DNA of 64,000 nt from Symbiodinium natans (lineage: Eukaryota > Sar > Dinophyceae > Suessiales > Symbiodiniaceae): positions 90,001-154,000 of the forward strand of contig CAJNDS010000149.1 in NCBI GenBank assembly GCA_905221605.1, read 5' to 3'. Under the pieces are notes generated by a model. That model searched no databases. It saw only the letters and a program-made list of their open reading frames with translations, and was not told the DNA's origin. The number at the start of each line of letters is the position of its first letter. The stretch's first letter is position 1. Below, piece by piece: positions 39,770 through 49,249 of this stretch. The translations under genes were made by a program, and so were the position numbers.

Positions 39770-40430
39770 AGATACAGTGGTATACAAGAATATATTACAA
39801 AAAGATGCAACAATATACAATAATACACAAAAATACAACAATGTACAAGTATGTACAAGAATTTGCAGCAGTATACACGTAAAAAACAATAACTTAGAAT
39901 AATTTTCAGTAATTGACAATAATATTCAATAATAGACAACAGTATACAATAAGATACAAAAGTATACAAAAATATACAATAAGATACAGCCATATATAAA
40001 ACATTTTTTCGAAAATATACAAAAAATGTACAGCAATATAGAAAAACACAAAAACACAATGACATACAACAATATAAAACAGTGTACAAAATTACAATGA
40101 TATACAAGAGTAGACAATAATATACAATAATGTACTATAATATAGAATAATCTGCAATAACATACACAGAAAATTGAATAATATACAACAATATACAGTA
40201 ACCTACAAAAAAAGAGAACAATATACAAGAATTTGAAAAATATTCAATAACATTCAATAATATGCAATATTGTACAAAAACACAAGAAAATACAAGGCAA
40301 TACAATAATACTCAACAATATAGACAACAATGTACAATAATATGCAAGAATATACAATGTCATACAATAGTATACAAGAATTTCCACAACACTATGCCAG
40401 AATATACATGCTTCAGAGTATACGCATTTT
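39770..40430 (+). repeat. Degenerate aatatacaa repeat
   Basis: AT-rich, 12-14 base register (atacaataatatacaa variants). Minus-strand ORFs over it are Tyr/Ile/Leu/Cys-only and not genes. Confidence 0.85.
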
Positions 40431-40465
40431 TTGAAACTTCTAATGCCAAGATGCCCCCCGCATTG

Positions 40466-40705
40466 ATTTGCAGCCTTTGCAAACTCAGAAATGCTGCTAT
40501 TTACAGTATTTCCAGCCTTTGAAATCGCAGAAATGCTGCTATTTTTAGTATTTGCAGCCTCTGGAAACTCAGAAATGCTGCAGTGTACAGTATTTCCAGC
40601 CTCTGAAAGCGCAGAACTGCTGCAATATACAATATCTGCAGCCTCTCTGGAAACTCAGAAATGCTGCTATTTTCAGTAGTTCCCGCATAAATGCTGTGTT
40701 TTTTC
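40466..40705 (+). repeat. 42-bp tandem repeat, about 5.5 units
   Basis: cagaaatgctgctatttaca then gtatttccagcctttgaaat. Because 42 is divisible by three, an open frame persists, but it encodes only the repeat. Confidence 0.85.
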
Positions 40706-41059
40706 GGTATTTAGAGCTTGCGAAGCGGCAGAACTGCTGCATTTCTGAGCGTTTACAGCCTCCGCTCCGCTTGCAAGAAGCCTTCGAAGCCTTCAGTAAA
40801 TTATTTTTTGATCCCAAATAAGTTTTTTTTTGATCCGCCTAGAAATAAATTATTTTTTGATCCCAAATAATTTTTTTTTTGATCCCCTACCCCACATTTC
40901 GTGGTGTGTAATGGTGGAAATCGTGCTCTCCAGGTCACGTGCGTCTTTCGTGGCTTGCATCGCGACGCGTCCAGAAAACGTGGCAGGCGCGTGGCTTTGT
41001 GCTGTTGCATGGGGTTCGCTGCGTGCATCCAGACTATAATAATGGGATTTGCAATTCGC

Positions 41060-41450
41060 GATGTTTGCAAATCGCGCTCTCACCTAGGATCCGTGCGCAT
41101 GGAAGTGGCCATCCTCGCAGAACTGTCTTTGGACGTCCGGGTTCGCGAAATGCGAATTTGTCGTCGCTTTCGGACATGGGTTTGGCCAAGTGTGAAACTC
41201 TCGCCGCTTTTGAACGTCTTTGCAGGTTGTGATGTTGGAATTCGCGCTCCTGCCTGGGCGCCGTGCGCGTCGACGTCTCCATCCTCGGTTCGCGAAATGC
41301 CTTTCTGTCGTCCTTTTTGGACGTCCGGGTTCGCGGGACGCAAAGCTCTCGTCGCTTTTGGACGTCTGGGTTCGCCATCCTCGCAACTGTCCGTCGGAGT
41401 TCGCCAAATGCGAAACTGTCGTCCCTTTTGGTGTTTTTCCTCATTTCCTC
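41060..41450 (+). repeat. Degenerate repeat of ggacgtccgggttcgcgaaat
   Basis: Variants of ggacgtccgggttcgc, gaaatgcgaa and ctgtcgtcgcttttgg recur about five times in changing order. Confidence 0.65.
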
Positions 41451-41534
41451 CACCGTCCGACTGACATTAGATCAGAAGCTTTCGGATTTTGGCTGAGTGA
41501 AGCGAGAAGCAGAAACCAGAGGACATTGAATGCC

Positions 41535-41873
41535 CCTGCACAAAGAGAAGTGGAGGAACCGAGACGGCAAGCTGCAAAAGCATCATCGCCAGCAGCAGCA
41601 GAAGAAGAACAGTGCCCTCCACAGCACAATTTCGTGTGGCACACAAGCAACATTGGACTGCAGTCACAAAAGCACCATACACTCGACATCGCGCCAAGGA
41701 GATTCGTCAAATGGCAAAAGGGGAGGGGTGTTAATGTCAAAGTATCCATCCGTAGGAGCGTGATCCTGTCGCAGTTTTGTTTTGCAGCTGAACCTGACCG
41801 AGGCCCGAGATCTGTTTTTCAAAATCTCGATCTGTGCACGTTTGCCACTTCGGCCGAAACTCTTAAGACTTGA
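41535..41873 (+). CDS. Candidate exon or ORF C-terminus, unknown
   Basis: APAQREVEEPRRQAAKASSP, then HNFVWHTSNIGLQ, HHTLDIAPRRFVKWQKGRGV and VSIRRSVILSQFCFAAEPDR to TGA. The sequence is unlike the repeat before it and looks coding. No family recognised. Confidence 0.4.
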   Translation, partial: PAQREVEEPRRQAAKASSPAAAEEEQCPPQHNFVWHTSNIGLQSQKHHTLDIAPRRFVKWQKGRGVNVKVSIRRSVILSQFCFAAEPDRGPRSVFQNLDLCTFATSAETLKT

Positions 41874-41991
41874 CTTTACTGCTATCCTCTGACTCTTTGT
41901 GTTTGATACGCGCTCTGTCACGATGCTGGTCCTGATGCCGGTGGCTTTGGCCCGCCCCAGGCTTGTTGATTTTCCTACATCATGCATTGAG

Positions 41992-42045
41992 GTCATGTGG
42001 AAGGCCCGCAGCAGCGAGCACTCAGAAGGCGCCTGCGCCGCTCGC
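41992..42045 (+). CDS. Candidate exon, unknown
   Basis: catgcattgag|gtc then VMWKARSSEHSEGACAAR, running into the CT tract. Confidence 0.35.
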
Positions 42046-42049
42046 TCAC

Positions 42050-42137
42050 TCTCTCCAACTCTCTCCTTCTGGCTCCCTCTCTCCCTTTCTCCCTCTCTCC
42101 CTCTCTCCCTCTCTCCCTCTCTCCCTCTCTCTCTCTT

Positions 42138-42188
<51 letters not shown>

Positions 42189-42212
42189 CTCTCTCTCTCT
42201 CTCCATCTCTAG
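42050..42212 (+). repeat. CT-rich tract acting as polypyrimidine
   Basis: (CTCTCC)n and (CT)n end in ctccatctctag immediately before the exon at 42213. Confidence 0.85.
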
Positions 42213-42336
42213 TTGACGGAGCGTGCGCTTGTCGTGCGAGGGCCCCCGCTCCTGGAGCTGGAGACGGACGCCGGAGGAGACCATCCCGCCGAGTGCACGG
42301 GGGCCAAGAGAGGGCCAGGGGCCGAAGAGAGCTCGG
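42213..42336 (+). CDS. Well-bordered exon (41 codons)
   Basis: Long CT tract plus ctctag acceptor. The frame reads LTERALVVRGPPLLELETDA, GGDHPAECTGAKRGPGAEES. The consensus donor is gctcgg|gtaagg. Ends in phase 1. Coding quality and both splice sites are strong. Protein unknown. Confidence 0.6.
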
Positions 42337-42686
42337 GTAAGGGGAAGGGGAAGAGGGCGGCTGGGCAACTCAGAGACTCGACAAAACAGCGAAAGAGATG
42401 ACGAGGCCGAGAGTTAAGGGAAGAAGGGGTTGGAAGGATCTACAGTGTTTCTCCGCTGTGGCATGGGTTTTGAGACCCTCAAGATTTGTTCTGGCACTGG
42501 GTCTGAGACAAAGTTTTGCCGGACAAGGGTGACAACAATATCGGGAGTGCTGAAAAAGGCCTCTTCCTCTTTTGTCTTTTGGGTCTCGACCTTTTCCGGA
42601 CTTCTTCCTGAACCTTGCCCTTGCAACGCCCTAAGCCCTAGGCAAAATCATGGTTTGACTAACGGATGCTTTCATCGGCGCTGCAG

Positions 42687-42740
42687 ATCAGGATCTATGA
42701 ACTTGAGGAAGGAATCGAAGAAGGTTTCAGACTCAGGCAA
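42687..42740 (+). CDS. Candidate exon before GA tract
   Basis: gcgctgcag|atc then IRIYELEEGIEEGFRLRQ, then the frame enters GA repeats and a TGA. Phase 0 start does not match the phase-1 end at 42336, so another exon or a different border is needed. Confidence 0.45.
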
Positions 42741-42793
42741 GAGAGAGAGAGAGAGTGAGAGAGAGAGAGAGAGTGAGAGAGAGACAGCGAAAG

Positions 42794-42830
<37 letters not shown>

Positions 42831-42886
42831 CGAAAAAGAGAGAGCCAGACAGGGGGCAAGAGCAAAATAAAGAAAGAAATAAAGAC

Positions 42887-42918
<32 letters not shown>

Positions 42919-43205
42919 CAGAAAGAACAAACACAGAAAGAAAGAAAGAGAGAGAGAGAGAGCTAGAGAGACAGAAAGAAAGAAATAAAGAAAGAGAGAG
43001 AGAGAGAGAAAGAAAGAAAGAAAGAAAGCAACAAAGAAAGCAAGACAGAAATAAATAAACAAGGAAACAAAGACACAAAGAAGCAGAGAAGCAAAACAAA
43101 CGCAACAAAAGAAGCAAAGAAGAAGCAAAGACACAAAGAAACAAAGAGAGAGACAGAGAGAGAGAGAGAGAGCGAGCGAGCGGGCGAGAGAGCGAGGGGC
43201 CGAGC

Positions 43206-43236
<31 letters not shown>

Positions 43237-43280
43237 AGAGAAAGAGAAAGAGAAAAAGAAAGAGAAAGCAAGTGAAAGAA
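42738..43280 (+). repeat. Purine (GA/AAAG) tract, about 540 bp
   Basis: Almost pure purine on the plus strand. Minus-strand ORFs are Ser/Leu/Phe only. Confidence 0.95.
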
Positions 43281-43281
43281 A

Positions 43282-43445
43282 GAGATGCAACAAGACCGCT
43301 AAAGAAGCCACATGGCAACCAATACCTTGACTGCCAGATGCTGATGCAGCCTGCAGTGGCTCGCACCTCTCAGTTCATCCTACCTGCCTTGGCTTTCGAG
43401 TGCTCCATCCTGAAGCGCCTGATGTGCCTAGTTTTTTGCGAATGA
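43282..43445 (+). CDS. Candidate exon after GA tract (54 codons)
   Basis: ATRPLKKPHGNQYLDCQMLM, then QPAVARTSQFILPALAFECS and ILKRLMCLVFCE with TGA at 43443. Excellent protein character. No domain recognised. Confidence 0.5.
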
Positions 43446-43854
43446 CCATTCTGACTTCGGGCTCAGTGCAGTCGATGATGACGATGATGATGATGCTGTC
43501 GCGAAAGTCACTATACAGTTATCTGAAGTTCACTGGTGTCAACACGGCTTCAAAGGGATCTGACGGGGTTTGACAAAAGCATCAGTCCTGTAGCTGCTGA
43601 ATCTCAACACTAAACGTCGTCATTGGTTCTCAGCGCCGCTGGCGAATTTGCGAGGACAGTGTCTTGGTGGACGGAATTACCACGAACCGGCTACAACCGC
43701 TTCACCGTTCAAGCGTTCAACGGCTCGAGAGCTCGTCGCGAGCGTAGGATTGCTGAGTTCGGAAAAAAAAAGAATGTATAAGCCTTGAAGCAGTGCCTAC
43801 ACAGCACGTAGGTCACCAACGGTCATCAATGGTCCTCAACGGTCACCATGTCTT

Positions 43855-44040
43855 ATGAGCCTTTGCGGGCAACCGAGCCTTTCCCTTGACGGAGCCTTGT
43901 GGAAGCTTGAAGCTCGCCCGAGCGCATCTCGAGTACCGTTTACTCTGCACCGCCTTTGCGTGGAGTTCGGGCGCTCGAATGAGTTCTCTTCGTTTAAGAC
44001 CGTATGCTGCCTTATACGCGAAAAGTTTCCTCATTCCTGA
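43855..44040 (+). CDS. ATG ORF, 61 codons, unknown
   Basis: MSLCGQPSLSLDGALWKLEA, RPSASRVPFTLHRLCVEFGR and SNEFSSFKTVCCLIREKF to TGA. A second frame just downstream (SFLIPDSFPELFLRQRLLRL, 44028-44105) is also protein-like, so a splice within this stretch is possible. Confidence 0.4.
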   Translation: MSLCGQPSLSLDGALWKLEARPSASRVPFTLHRLCVEFGRSNEFSSFKTVCCLIREKFPHS

Positions 44041-44309
44041 TTCTTTTCCGGAGCTCTTCCTGAGGCAGCGTCTGCTTCGTTTGGGCCTCGGCACATCTGA
44101 TGCGTCAGATATGTCTAGGTCATATACGTCTGATACGCAAGACTGCAAGACCCTCTAGAATCTATGGAAGCTGAGTCTTGAAGCCAAGGAGGAGCTTTAC
44201 ACCAACCCGGGGCCTCGGGCTCGGCATGTCACAGTATTTTCTCGAAGTGTGAGAACGGCTCTCAGGGTCTACGTGAATGAGCGGCGGGCTTGGCCTCGGA
44301 GTTGCCTCC

Positions 44310-44420
44310 AGCTCCCTTCTCAGATTAAAGCTCCGGCAAATGTGTCTCCAGAAAAGGAATGGTCTCCGAGTCTGCGGCCACTTTACTTGCCTGAACTGTG
44401 CAGAGCACGTTCAGGACGAG
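44310..44420 (+). CDS. Exon with RING-like Cys/His motif
   Basis: The frame reads QMCLQKRNGLRVCGHFTCLN and CAEHVQDE. C-x-H-x2-C-x2-C (CGHFTCLNC) matches the second half of a RING finger, the zinc-binding fold of many E3 ubiquitin ligases. The first Cys pairs are not visible and would be on upstream exons. A phase-0 gag|gcgcgg border at 44420 matches other GC donors. RING assignment is tentative. Confidence 0.45.
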
Positions 44421-44524
44421 GCGCGGGGCGGGTCAGCCCCTCTCTCACTTCGAGACCCCCCCCCCCTCTCCACTCCCCTCTCTCTGAGAAGTTTCTTTCT
44501 CTCTCTTCTTTCTTTTTTGGAAAG

Positions 44525-44584
44525 GCTGGGGAGCGCTTCCGCGCCTGGCGAGCGCGCCACTTGCGGCAACTGTACGACGTGAAG
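44525..44584 (+). CDS. Exon, 20 codons, strong acceptor
   Basis: A pyrimidine run (ctctctcttctttctttttt) then ggaaag|gct. It reads AGERFRAWRARHLRQLYDVK. It probably follows the RING-like exon. The donor is unclear (aag|ggagag). Confidence 0.5.
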
Positions 44585-44898
44585 GGAGAGAACCAAAGAG
44601 AGAAAGTGCGTGTATAGTAACCGTAGTAAGTATAACGAGAAGTGTAGAGAGGTGAGCGCGTCTAGAGAGAGAAGATTTTCTTGTAGAGAGAACAATCAGC
44701 TCTCATAAGTGTTTACAGAGTGCCGTGCCGTGTTGTGAGCAGTTCGTGTTCAGGGCAGCGTGCAACAAGCTTTAATTCGGCAGATCGCCTCCTTTTTTTT
44801 GGATGGGTGGTAGTTAGTTGTGGTCTAAGTCGTAAGTTATCGCTTTTTGTTTGCTTGCGTTGTGGTTTCTGTGATTCCCTGTGAGTCCCAATTGTAAG

Positions 44899-44952
44899 GC
44901 CGGGAGCCCCGCATTCCCCGGCCGCCAGGCCCCGCGTGCCTGGGAACCCAGC
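44899..44952 (+). CDS. Exon, 18 codons, GTGAGC donor
   Basis: aattgtaag|gcc reads AGSPAFPGRQAPRAWEPS up to gc|gtgagctt. Phase 0 at both ends. Confidence 0.5.
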
Positions 44953-45006
44953 GTGAGCTTCTACATTTCTCTTCTCATAATCTCACTGCGCACCTGCAGA
45001 TATTTT

Positions 45007-45236
45007 GTGTCTGTGGGTGAACGGCTAAGCAATCTGCTCTGCCGCTCTCTCTGTGCCTCCCCGTGTCTCTCTATCTCAGACCATCTCTCTTCTCTCTTCC
45101 TGACTTCCTCTAACGTGTGTGTGTGTGTGTGTGTGTGTCTGTGGGTGAACGGCTAAGCAATCTGCCCTGCCGCTCTCTCTGTGCCTCCCCGTGTCTCTCT
45201 ATCTCAGACCATCTCTCTTCTCTCTTCCTGACTGCA
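45007..45236 (+). repeat. 129-bp tandem duplication
   Basis: gtgtctgtgggtgaacggct through ctctcttcctgact occurs at 45007-45105 and again at 45136-45234 with one substitution seen. A GT tract lies between. Confidence 0.9.
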
Positions 45237-45239
45237 ACA

Positions 45240-45454
45240 GCTCCTACAGTGCACTACAGCTTCTCCGACATTCTCTGACGCTGACGGACTCTGAGCGCTC
45301 CAAGGCCCACTCTGCCGAGCTCCTTTCGAGGCGGCCGCCGCCAAGCCGAACTGGGGGAGCGTATCGGCGCCAAAATCGGCGTATAGCGCGGCACTCCAAC
45401 GGGGCAGCAGCGGGGCATTTTGGGAAAGGGGCCAGAGTGCCAGAGTGTCTCTGA
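45240..45454 (+). CDS. Candidate exon, unknown
   Basis: LTLTDSERSKAHSAELLSRR, PPPSRTGGAYRRQNRRIARH and SNGAAAGHFGKGARVPECL with TGA. Basic and GC-rich. The best-supported part is from about 45267. Confidence 0.4.
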
Positions 45455-45889
45455 CTCCTGTAATGTTTTGACATCTTCCGGGTGGGCGTGCCCGGTTATT
45501 GAGAACCTCTCTGAGTTCTTCTTTTGAGATTGTTCTTGCTAACCTTGTCATGAGCCGAATCCTTTGCAGTATGCTTTTGCCAACATGCGCAAGAACTTGA
45601 ATAACTCTGGTTGCAGGCTTCTGTTTGCTTCTTGGTTTTCGTTCGGGTTTCATTAAATTTGCAGAATACGCAGAAGGTAGCAGTTTCAACACCGGGTAAT
45701 ATTCCTATCCTAAGTTGCCGGGTTAAGCCGCTGACTTGCGAGCGAAGAGTGGGAACTGGATCGATGCCCCGTTCACATTGATTGCTTGATGTTCTCTCAT
45801 TTGCCTCTCCCTTCTACTCTTTCTGGTTTTTGGGTTTCCCAGATAAGTGTTGCCTTCGCTTTTCCCTGCCCCTCGACATGGCCCAGATT

Positions 45890-46062
45890 TTGGGGGGAGG
45901 AAGAGGAAGACGAACAGGGAGAGGGCGAGGGCAGGGAGAGGGAGAGGGAGAAGGAGAAGGAGAATGGAGAGAGAGAGAGAGAGAGGGGAAGAGGAAGAGC
46001 GAGGAGAGAGAGAGAGAGAGAGGAAGAGCACGAGAGAGATAGAAGAGAGAGACAATCCACCC
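45890..46062 (+). repeat. GA-rich purine tract
   Basis: gagaggg/gaaggag blocks followed by (GA)n. Glu/Arg-only ORFs over it are not genes. Confidence 0.9.
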
Positions 46063-46221
46063 CCTCAACTTGGCTTGCTCTCCAGCTGGGGACACAGAGA
46101 GCTCTTTTCCTCTCTTTCCCTCCCTCTCTCTCTTGCTGTCTCTCCCTTTCTCCTTGCCGCAAAAGCAAAAGGCACCAACTCTATTTTTCGACGCAGCCTG
46201 GTTTCGGTCGCGTTTGATGAG

Positions 46222-46388
46222 GACTACATAAAACATTTCCGGGACGGGATGCTTCTGAAGAATCCGACACTGCGGTCTTTGGCCCCTGCGTACTCGCACA
46301 GCAGTTCTAACTCGGCTTCGAACTGGAGCACGCGCGAGAGGAGTGCCGTTACGTCATCGAGCGCTTTGCGTCCGAAAGCGTGACGGAG
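46222..46388 (+). CDS. Two exon candidates, unknown protein
   Basis: 46222-46260 reads DYIKHFRDGMLLK (gag|gac to aag|aat). 46329-46388 reads HARECRYVIERFASESVTE-type sequence, in full HAREECRYVIERFASESVTE, in another frame. Both are convincing protein fragments. The frame change between them implies an intron or an indel. Confidence 0.4.
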
Positions 46389-46518
46389 AAATGCTGAAGC
46401 TCGATCTAGGACAGGATGGAGTCTTGCACAGTTGATGGCGCCTGGAACTGGATCAGGGAAAGGGGAGAGTGGGGCGTTTCAGAGCCTCATTCAATCGCTA
46501 CATCGTGATCATCAAGAT

Positions 46519-46546
46519 GCCCCCCCCCCCCCCCCCCCCCCCCCCC
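46519..46546 (+). repeat. Poly-C run, about 28 bases
   Basis: Uninterrupted C homopolymer. Confidence 0.9.
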
Positions 46547-47037
46547 AAACCCCCAAAGGTTCACGAAAATCAGCGCCTCAGTGCCTCTGAAGAACACAAC
46601 CTGTTAGCCAAAAAGCCGAAGCAAATTCATCGCATTGCTTCTGTCCTCAATGACCATCAAGTGCATGTCAGGCCTGTCGGCCCTGCCAGGCCGTTCACCG
46701 CCGTTCAGGCTTCCGAATCGTTGAAAAGAAGTCAAAACTTTGCTTGGAAACCGCAGAAATGATCAAACTGCAAAGCAAGCTGTGTTTTCTTCTCACCTGA
46801 CTTTTAAGATAGGGAAGCGCTCCCTCTTCTCCTTTTTTCACCCAGCCGAGTCACCGCCCTTTGCAGAGTTCTCTTCAAAAGAAGAGTTCCCTTTCTTCTT
46901 TACTCTCTCTCTCTCTCTTACACTCTCTTGCTCACTCTGACTCACTCCGACTCACTCTACCCTAAATTCTCAGGATTCTCTTTTTCGCAAAGTGCTCTCT
47001 CAGTTCTCCTTCTGGCTTTGCTGCTCTCTGAGCTGAG

Positions 47038-47112
47038 GTGCGGCTCACGGACCCCACGGTGGATCCCAAGGCCTTCTTCCGCCTGGCCTGCGTTCCAGAG
47101 GAGTCTCAATAA
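47038..47112 (+). CDS. Terminal exon (24 codons, TAA)
   Basis: gctctctgagctgag|gtg reads VRLTDPTVDPKAFFRLACVP and EESQ with TAA at 47110. Good acceptor context and natural sequence. The run caataaaaaaaa follows. Confidence 0.55.
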   Translation: MRLTDPTVDPKAFFRLACVPEESQ

Positions 47113-47509
47113 AAAAAAGTCGTTCTCAATTTGAGAGAAAGAGAAGAAAGAGAAGAAAGAGAAGAAAGAGAAGAAAGAGAAGAGAAAGAGAGAGCGAGAG
47201 AGACAGAATACTAGAATACCAACAAGGGATTGAGACTTTTCTCTCTCCCTCTCTCTCAACGTCTCTCCCTCTCTCTGATTGAGGAGAAAGAGAAAGAGAG
47301 AGCTTCTCTCAGGTTCCCGCACCACAAGCACGTAAGTGAAAGCAAAAAACGAAAAAGTAGACAGCGTTCTCGGTGTTCTCTCACTTTCAACCCCCCGTGG
47401 GTTGAAAGACACGTGTTGAACAGGAGCCAGGAAGAAGCCACCAGACGATTTGTCTGATGTTTTTTGGGGTTTCTTCAGACTTAAGAGTCGAGCAGTCGAG
47501 ATCTCAGAG

Positions 47510-47678
47510 GCCCTGGCACAGAAAGTCCCCCGACACGTGCAATCTTTAGCCACCTCGGTGGCCGATCATCCTACAACCCCATACTACCAGTGGCAGTGCA
47601 GCAGCGCGCTTGTCGGGCCAACTGATGAGCACCTTCTCTACGCCATTGCTCGGGCAACTCAACATGTTGATTCGGCAG
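47510..47678 (+). CDS. Candidate exon (56 codons)
   Basis: gatctcagag|gcc-type border, then ALAQKVPRHVQSLATSVADH, PTTPYYQWQCSSALVG and PTDEHLLYAIARATQHVD. Clearly protein-like. Ends near cggcag|aatg. Function unknown. Confidence 0.5.
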
Positions 47679-48425
47679 AATGTTTATTCAACACAGATTG
47701 CAGACCAACAGAGCCTTCCCTTTATTGGAGGTCAAACGGAGGGGAACTGAGCGAAAAGAGGAAGACAGAGAGTGGGGCACGCACCGTGGCTCCAACTGCC
47801 CCAGTAAGGGCCAGAAGTGCCAGAAGTGGCGAGGTGCGCATCGACGTGCGCATCGACGCTCGTGCATCGACGTGCGCATCTCGAAACTCAATTGGCAAGC
47901 GCCGCCAAAGCGCCGCCGCCCTTCCAAGAACGGGACGTGCGCGCCAGTTGCGCTTCCCCTGCTGTTGTGGTGCTGTTGTAGGTGCTGAGCAGTGCGTGTG
48001 GCAGTCGCCCCCCGTGCTGAACCCTGTCGGCTTGTGAAGTTTATGCCGAAGCAAAACGAGACTCGTTCTAACGGATACCCTAACTTTTCAACGTTTCTCG
48101 CCTTGATTTGTGCTTGCGGACCACATCCATCATGGCCGGCCTTTCTCTGAGGCCCTGCAAAAAGCTCTTAGTCATTCTTCTTCATTCTTAAGATCATCTC
48201 GTAACGCGACGGGGTGCAAATTTTCAAAAAACTCGTAATGATTCAAAATGGGTGCGTCAACTTGTCAACAGAAAGCTCAGGAATCAACTTGAGTGAAGAA
48301 AAGCAACCAGATTGTCAGGGCCCATGCTAGCGAGGCAGTCGTTGACGCCATGCCTGGTCGCACTCTGAATTCGCCTTTCTGATTCAGTCTGATTCTTTCT
48401 ACTTCCCGCAGAATGGCATTTGCAG

Positions 48426-48713
48426 GAGCCCGACGAAGCTTCAGAAAGTCTCGTCTTGAAGGAGACCCCGAGTGCGCCTCGTGGGGTGGGCTTTGCTTTG
48501 CAAGCGCCGCTTGTGGGCATTAAAGAGCTCAAAGAAGAGCTCAAAGAAGAGAGCTCTTCTGATGCTCTCTGCACTGCTCGCTGCACTGGAACTGGAGAGG
48601 AGAAGTTTGCCCTCAGCACAGTCGGGGCCATGCTACCGGCGCCAGCCTCGAAGCCACCAGCCGAATTCTCTCCCAAATCATTAGCAGCTCTCTCTTTGGA
48701 GCCCTCTAAGTGA
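48426..48713 (+). CDS. Candidate terminal exon (95 codons)
   Basis: A tttctacttcccgcag-type tract and catttgcag precede EPDEASESLVLKETPSAPRG, VGFALQAPLVGIKELKEELK, then EEKFALSTVGAMLPAPASKP and a TGA. An ATG at 48414 opens a competing frame that stops sooner. Unknown family. Confidence 0.45.
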   Translation, partial: EPDEASESLVLKETPSAPRGVGFALQAPLVGIKELKEELKEESSSDALCTARCTGTGEEKFALSTVGAMLPAPASKPPAEFSPKSLAALSLEPSK

Positions 48714-48966
48714 TATGCAAGTCTGAGAGCTTCACTTGCAGTGCTCACGGTTCATGCAATAAAAGTGTCTATGTCGTACTCGGTGCGAGGTGAACGTTTC
48801 CAGCTTTGCATCAACTTTTGCAAGCCTCTGGCCGGCTTTGCGCTCGGGGGGGGGCGTGTCACTTTTCAGGGCTTAATTTTGAGAGCAACGCTTGGGCCGC
48901 TTGAGCAACTGGGAAATCTCTAAGCAGTTTCGGACGTGGAAGACTCCGGCAGACCGCTTTTTCTAG

Positions 48967-49038
48967 GCCTGGTGCGCTGGCGCGGAGGCGAGGGGCCTGC
49001 GCGAAGCGGACTTCCTGCGGCCCCTCCCCTCAGCCGAC
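48967..49038 (+). CDS. Exon with excellent acceptor
   Basis: agaccgctttttctag|gcc reads AWCAGAEARGLREADFLRPL and PSAD. GC-rich codons. The donor is not identified. Confidence 0.5.
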
Positions 49039-49149
49039 TGTAGTGTAGCTCTTTTTTATTGTGACTGGAGAAGGAGGCGAGAAAGACTTAAAATATGACG
49101 GTCCGTGTGTTTCATTCTTTTTTTGTTCTTCGGCCGGGCGGTGTTTGAG

Positions 49150-49247
49150 GAGATTGTCAGATTTCAGCAGCTCAGCAGCTTGCTCCGCTGAGGCCAGGGG
49201 GCATGCTCGCGTGGCTCAGCGGCCATCTCCTGGAGCTCAAGGTCCAA
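49150..49247 (+). CDS. Possible exon, frame uncertain
   Basis: Two overlapping readings are both protein-like: EIVRFQQLSSLLR from 49150 and GGMLAWLSGHLLELKVQ from 49198, up to gtcagt at 49249. At least one exon is probably present. Confidence 0.25.
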
Positions 49248-49249
49248 GG

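Larger units (their letters stand above)
38942..40885. mobile_element. 1.9-kb all-repeat block bounded by inverted motifs
   Basis: The left edge has three copies of tttatttaggatcaagaaaa (38942-39010). The right edge has the reverse-complement theme aaattattttttgatcccaa repeated (40797-40885). Inside are only tandem repeats: GGAA purine tract, TA tract, a 107-120 bp repeat with G/C runs, an AT-rich atacaa repeat and a 42-bp repeat. No coding sequence. The inverted ends suggest a non-autonomous inserted unit. Confidence 0.5.

Noticed and set aside
39680-40228. Tyr/Leu/Cys-rich minus ORFs resembling multi-pass membrane proteins
   Set aside because: They are translations of a degenerate AT-rich atacaa repeat.
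42695-43366. Ser/Leu/Phe minus-strand ORFs resembling membrane proteins
   Set aside because: They are the complement of a GA/AAAG purine tract. Hydrophobicity is a by-product of TTC/CTC/TCT codons.
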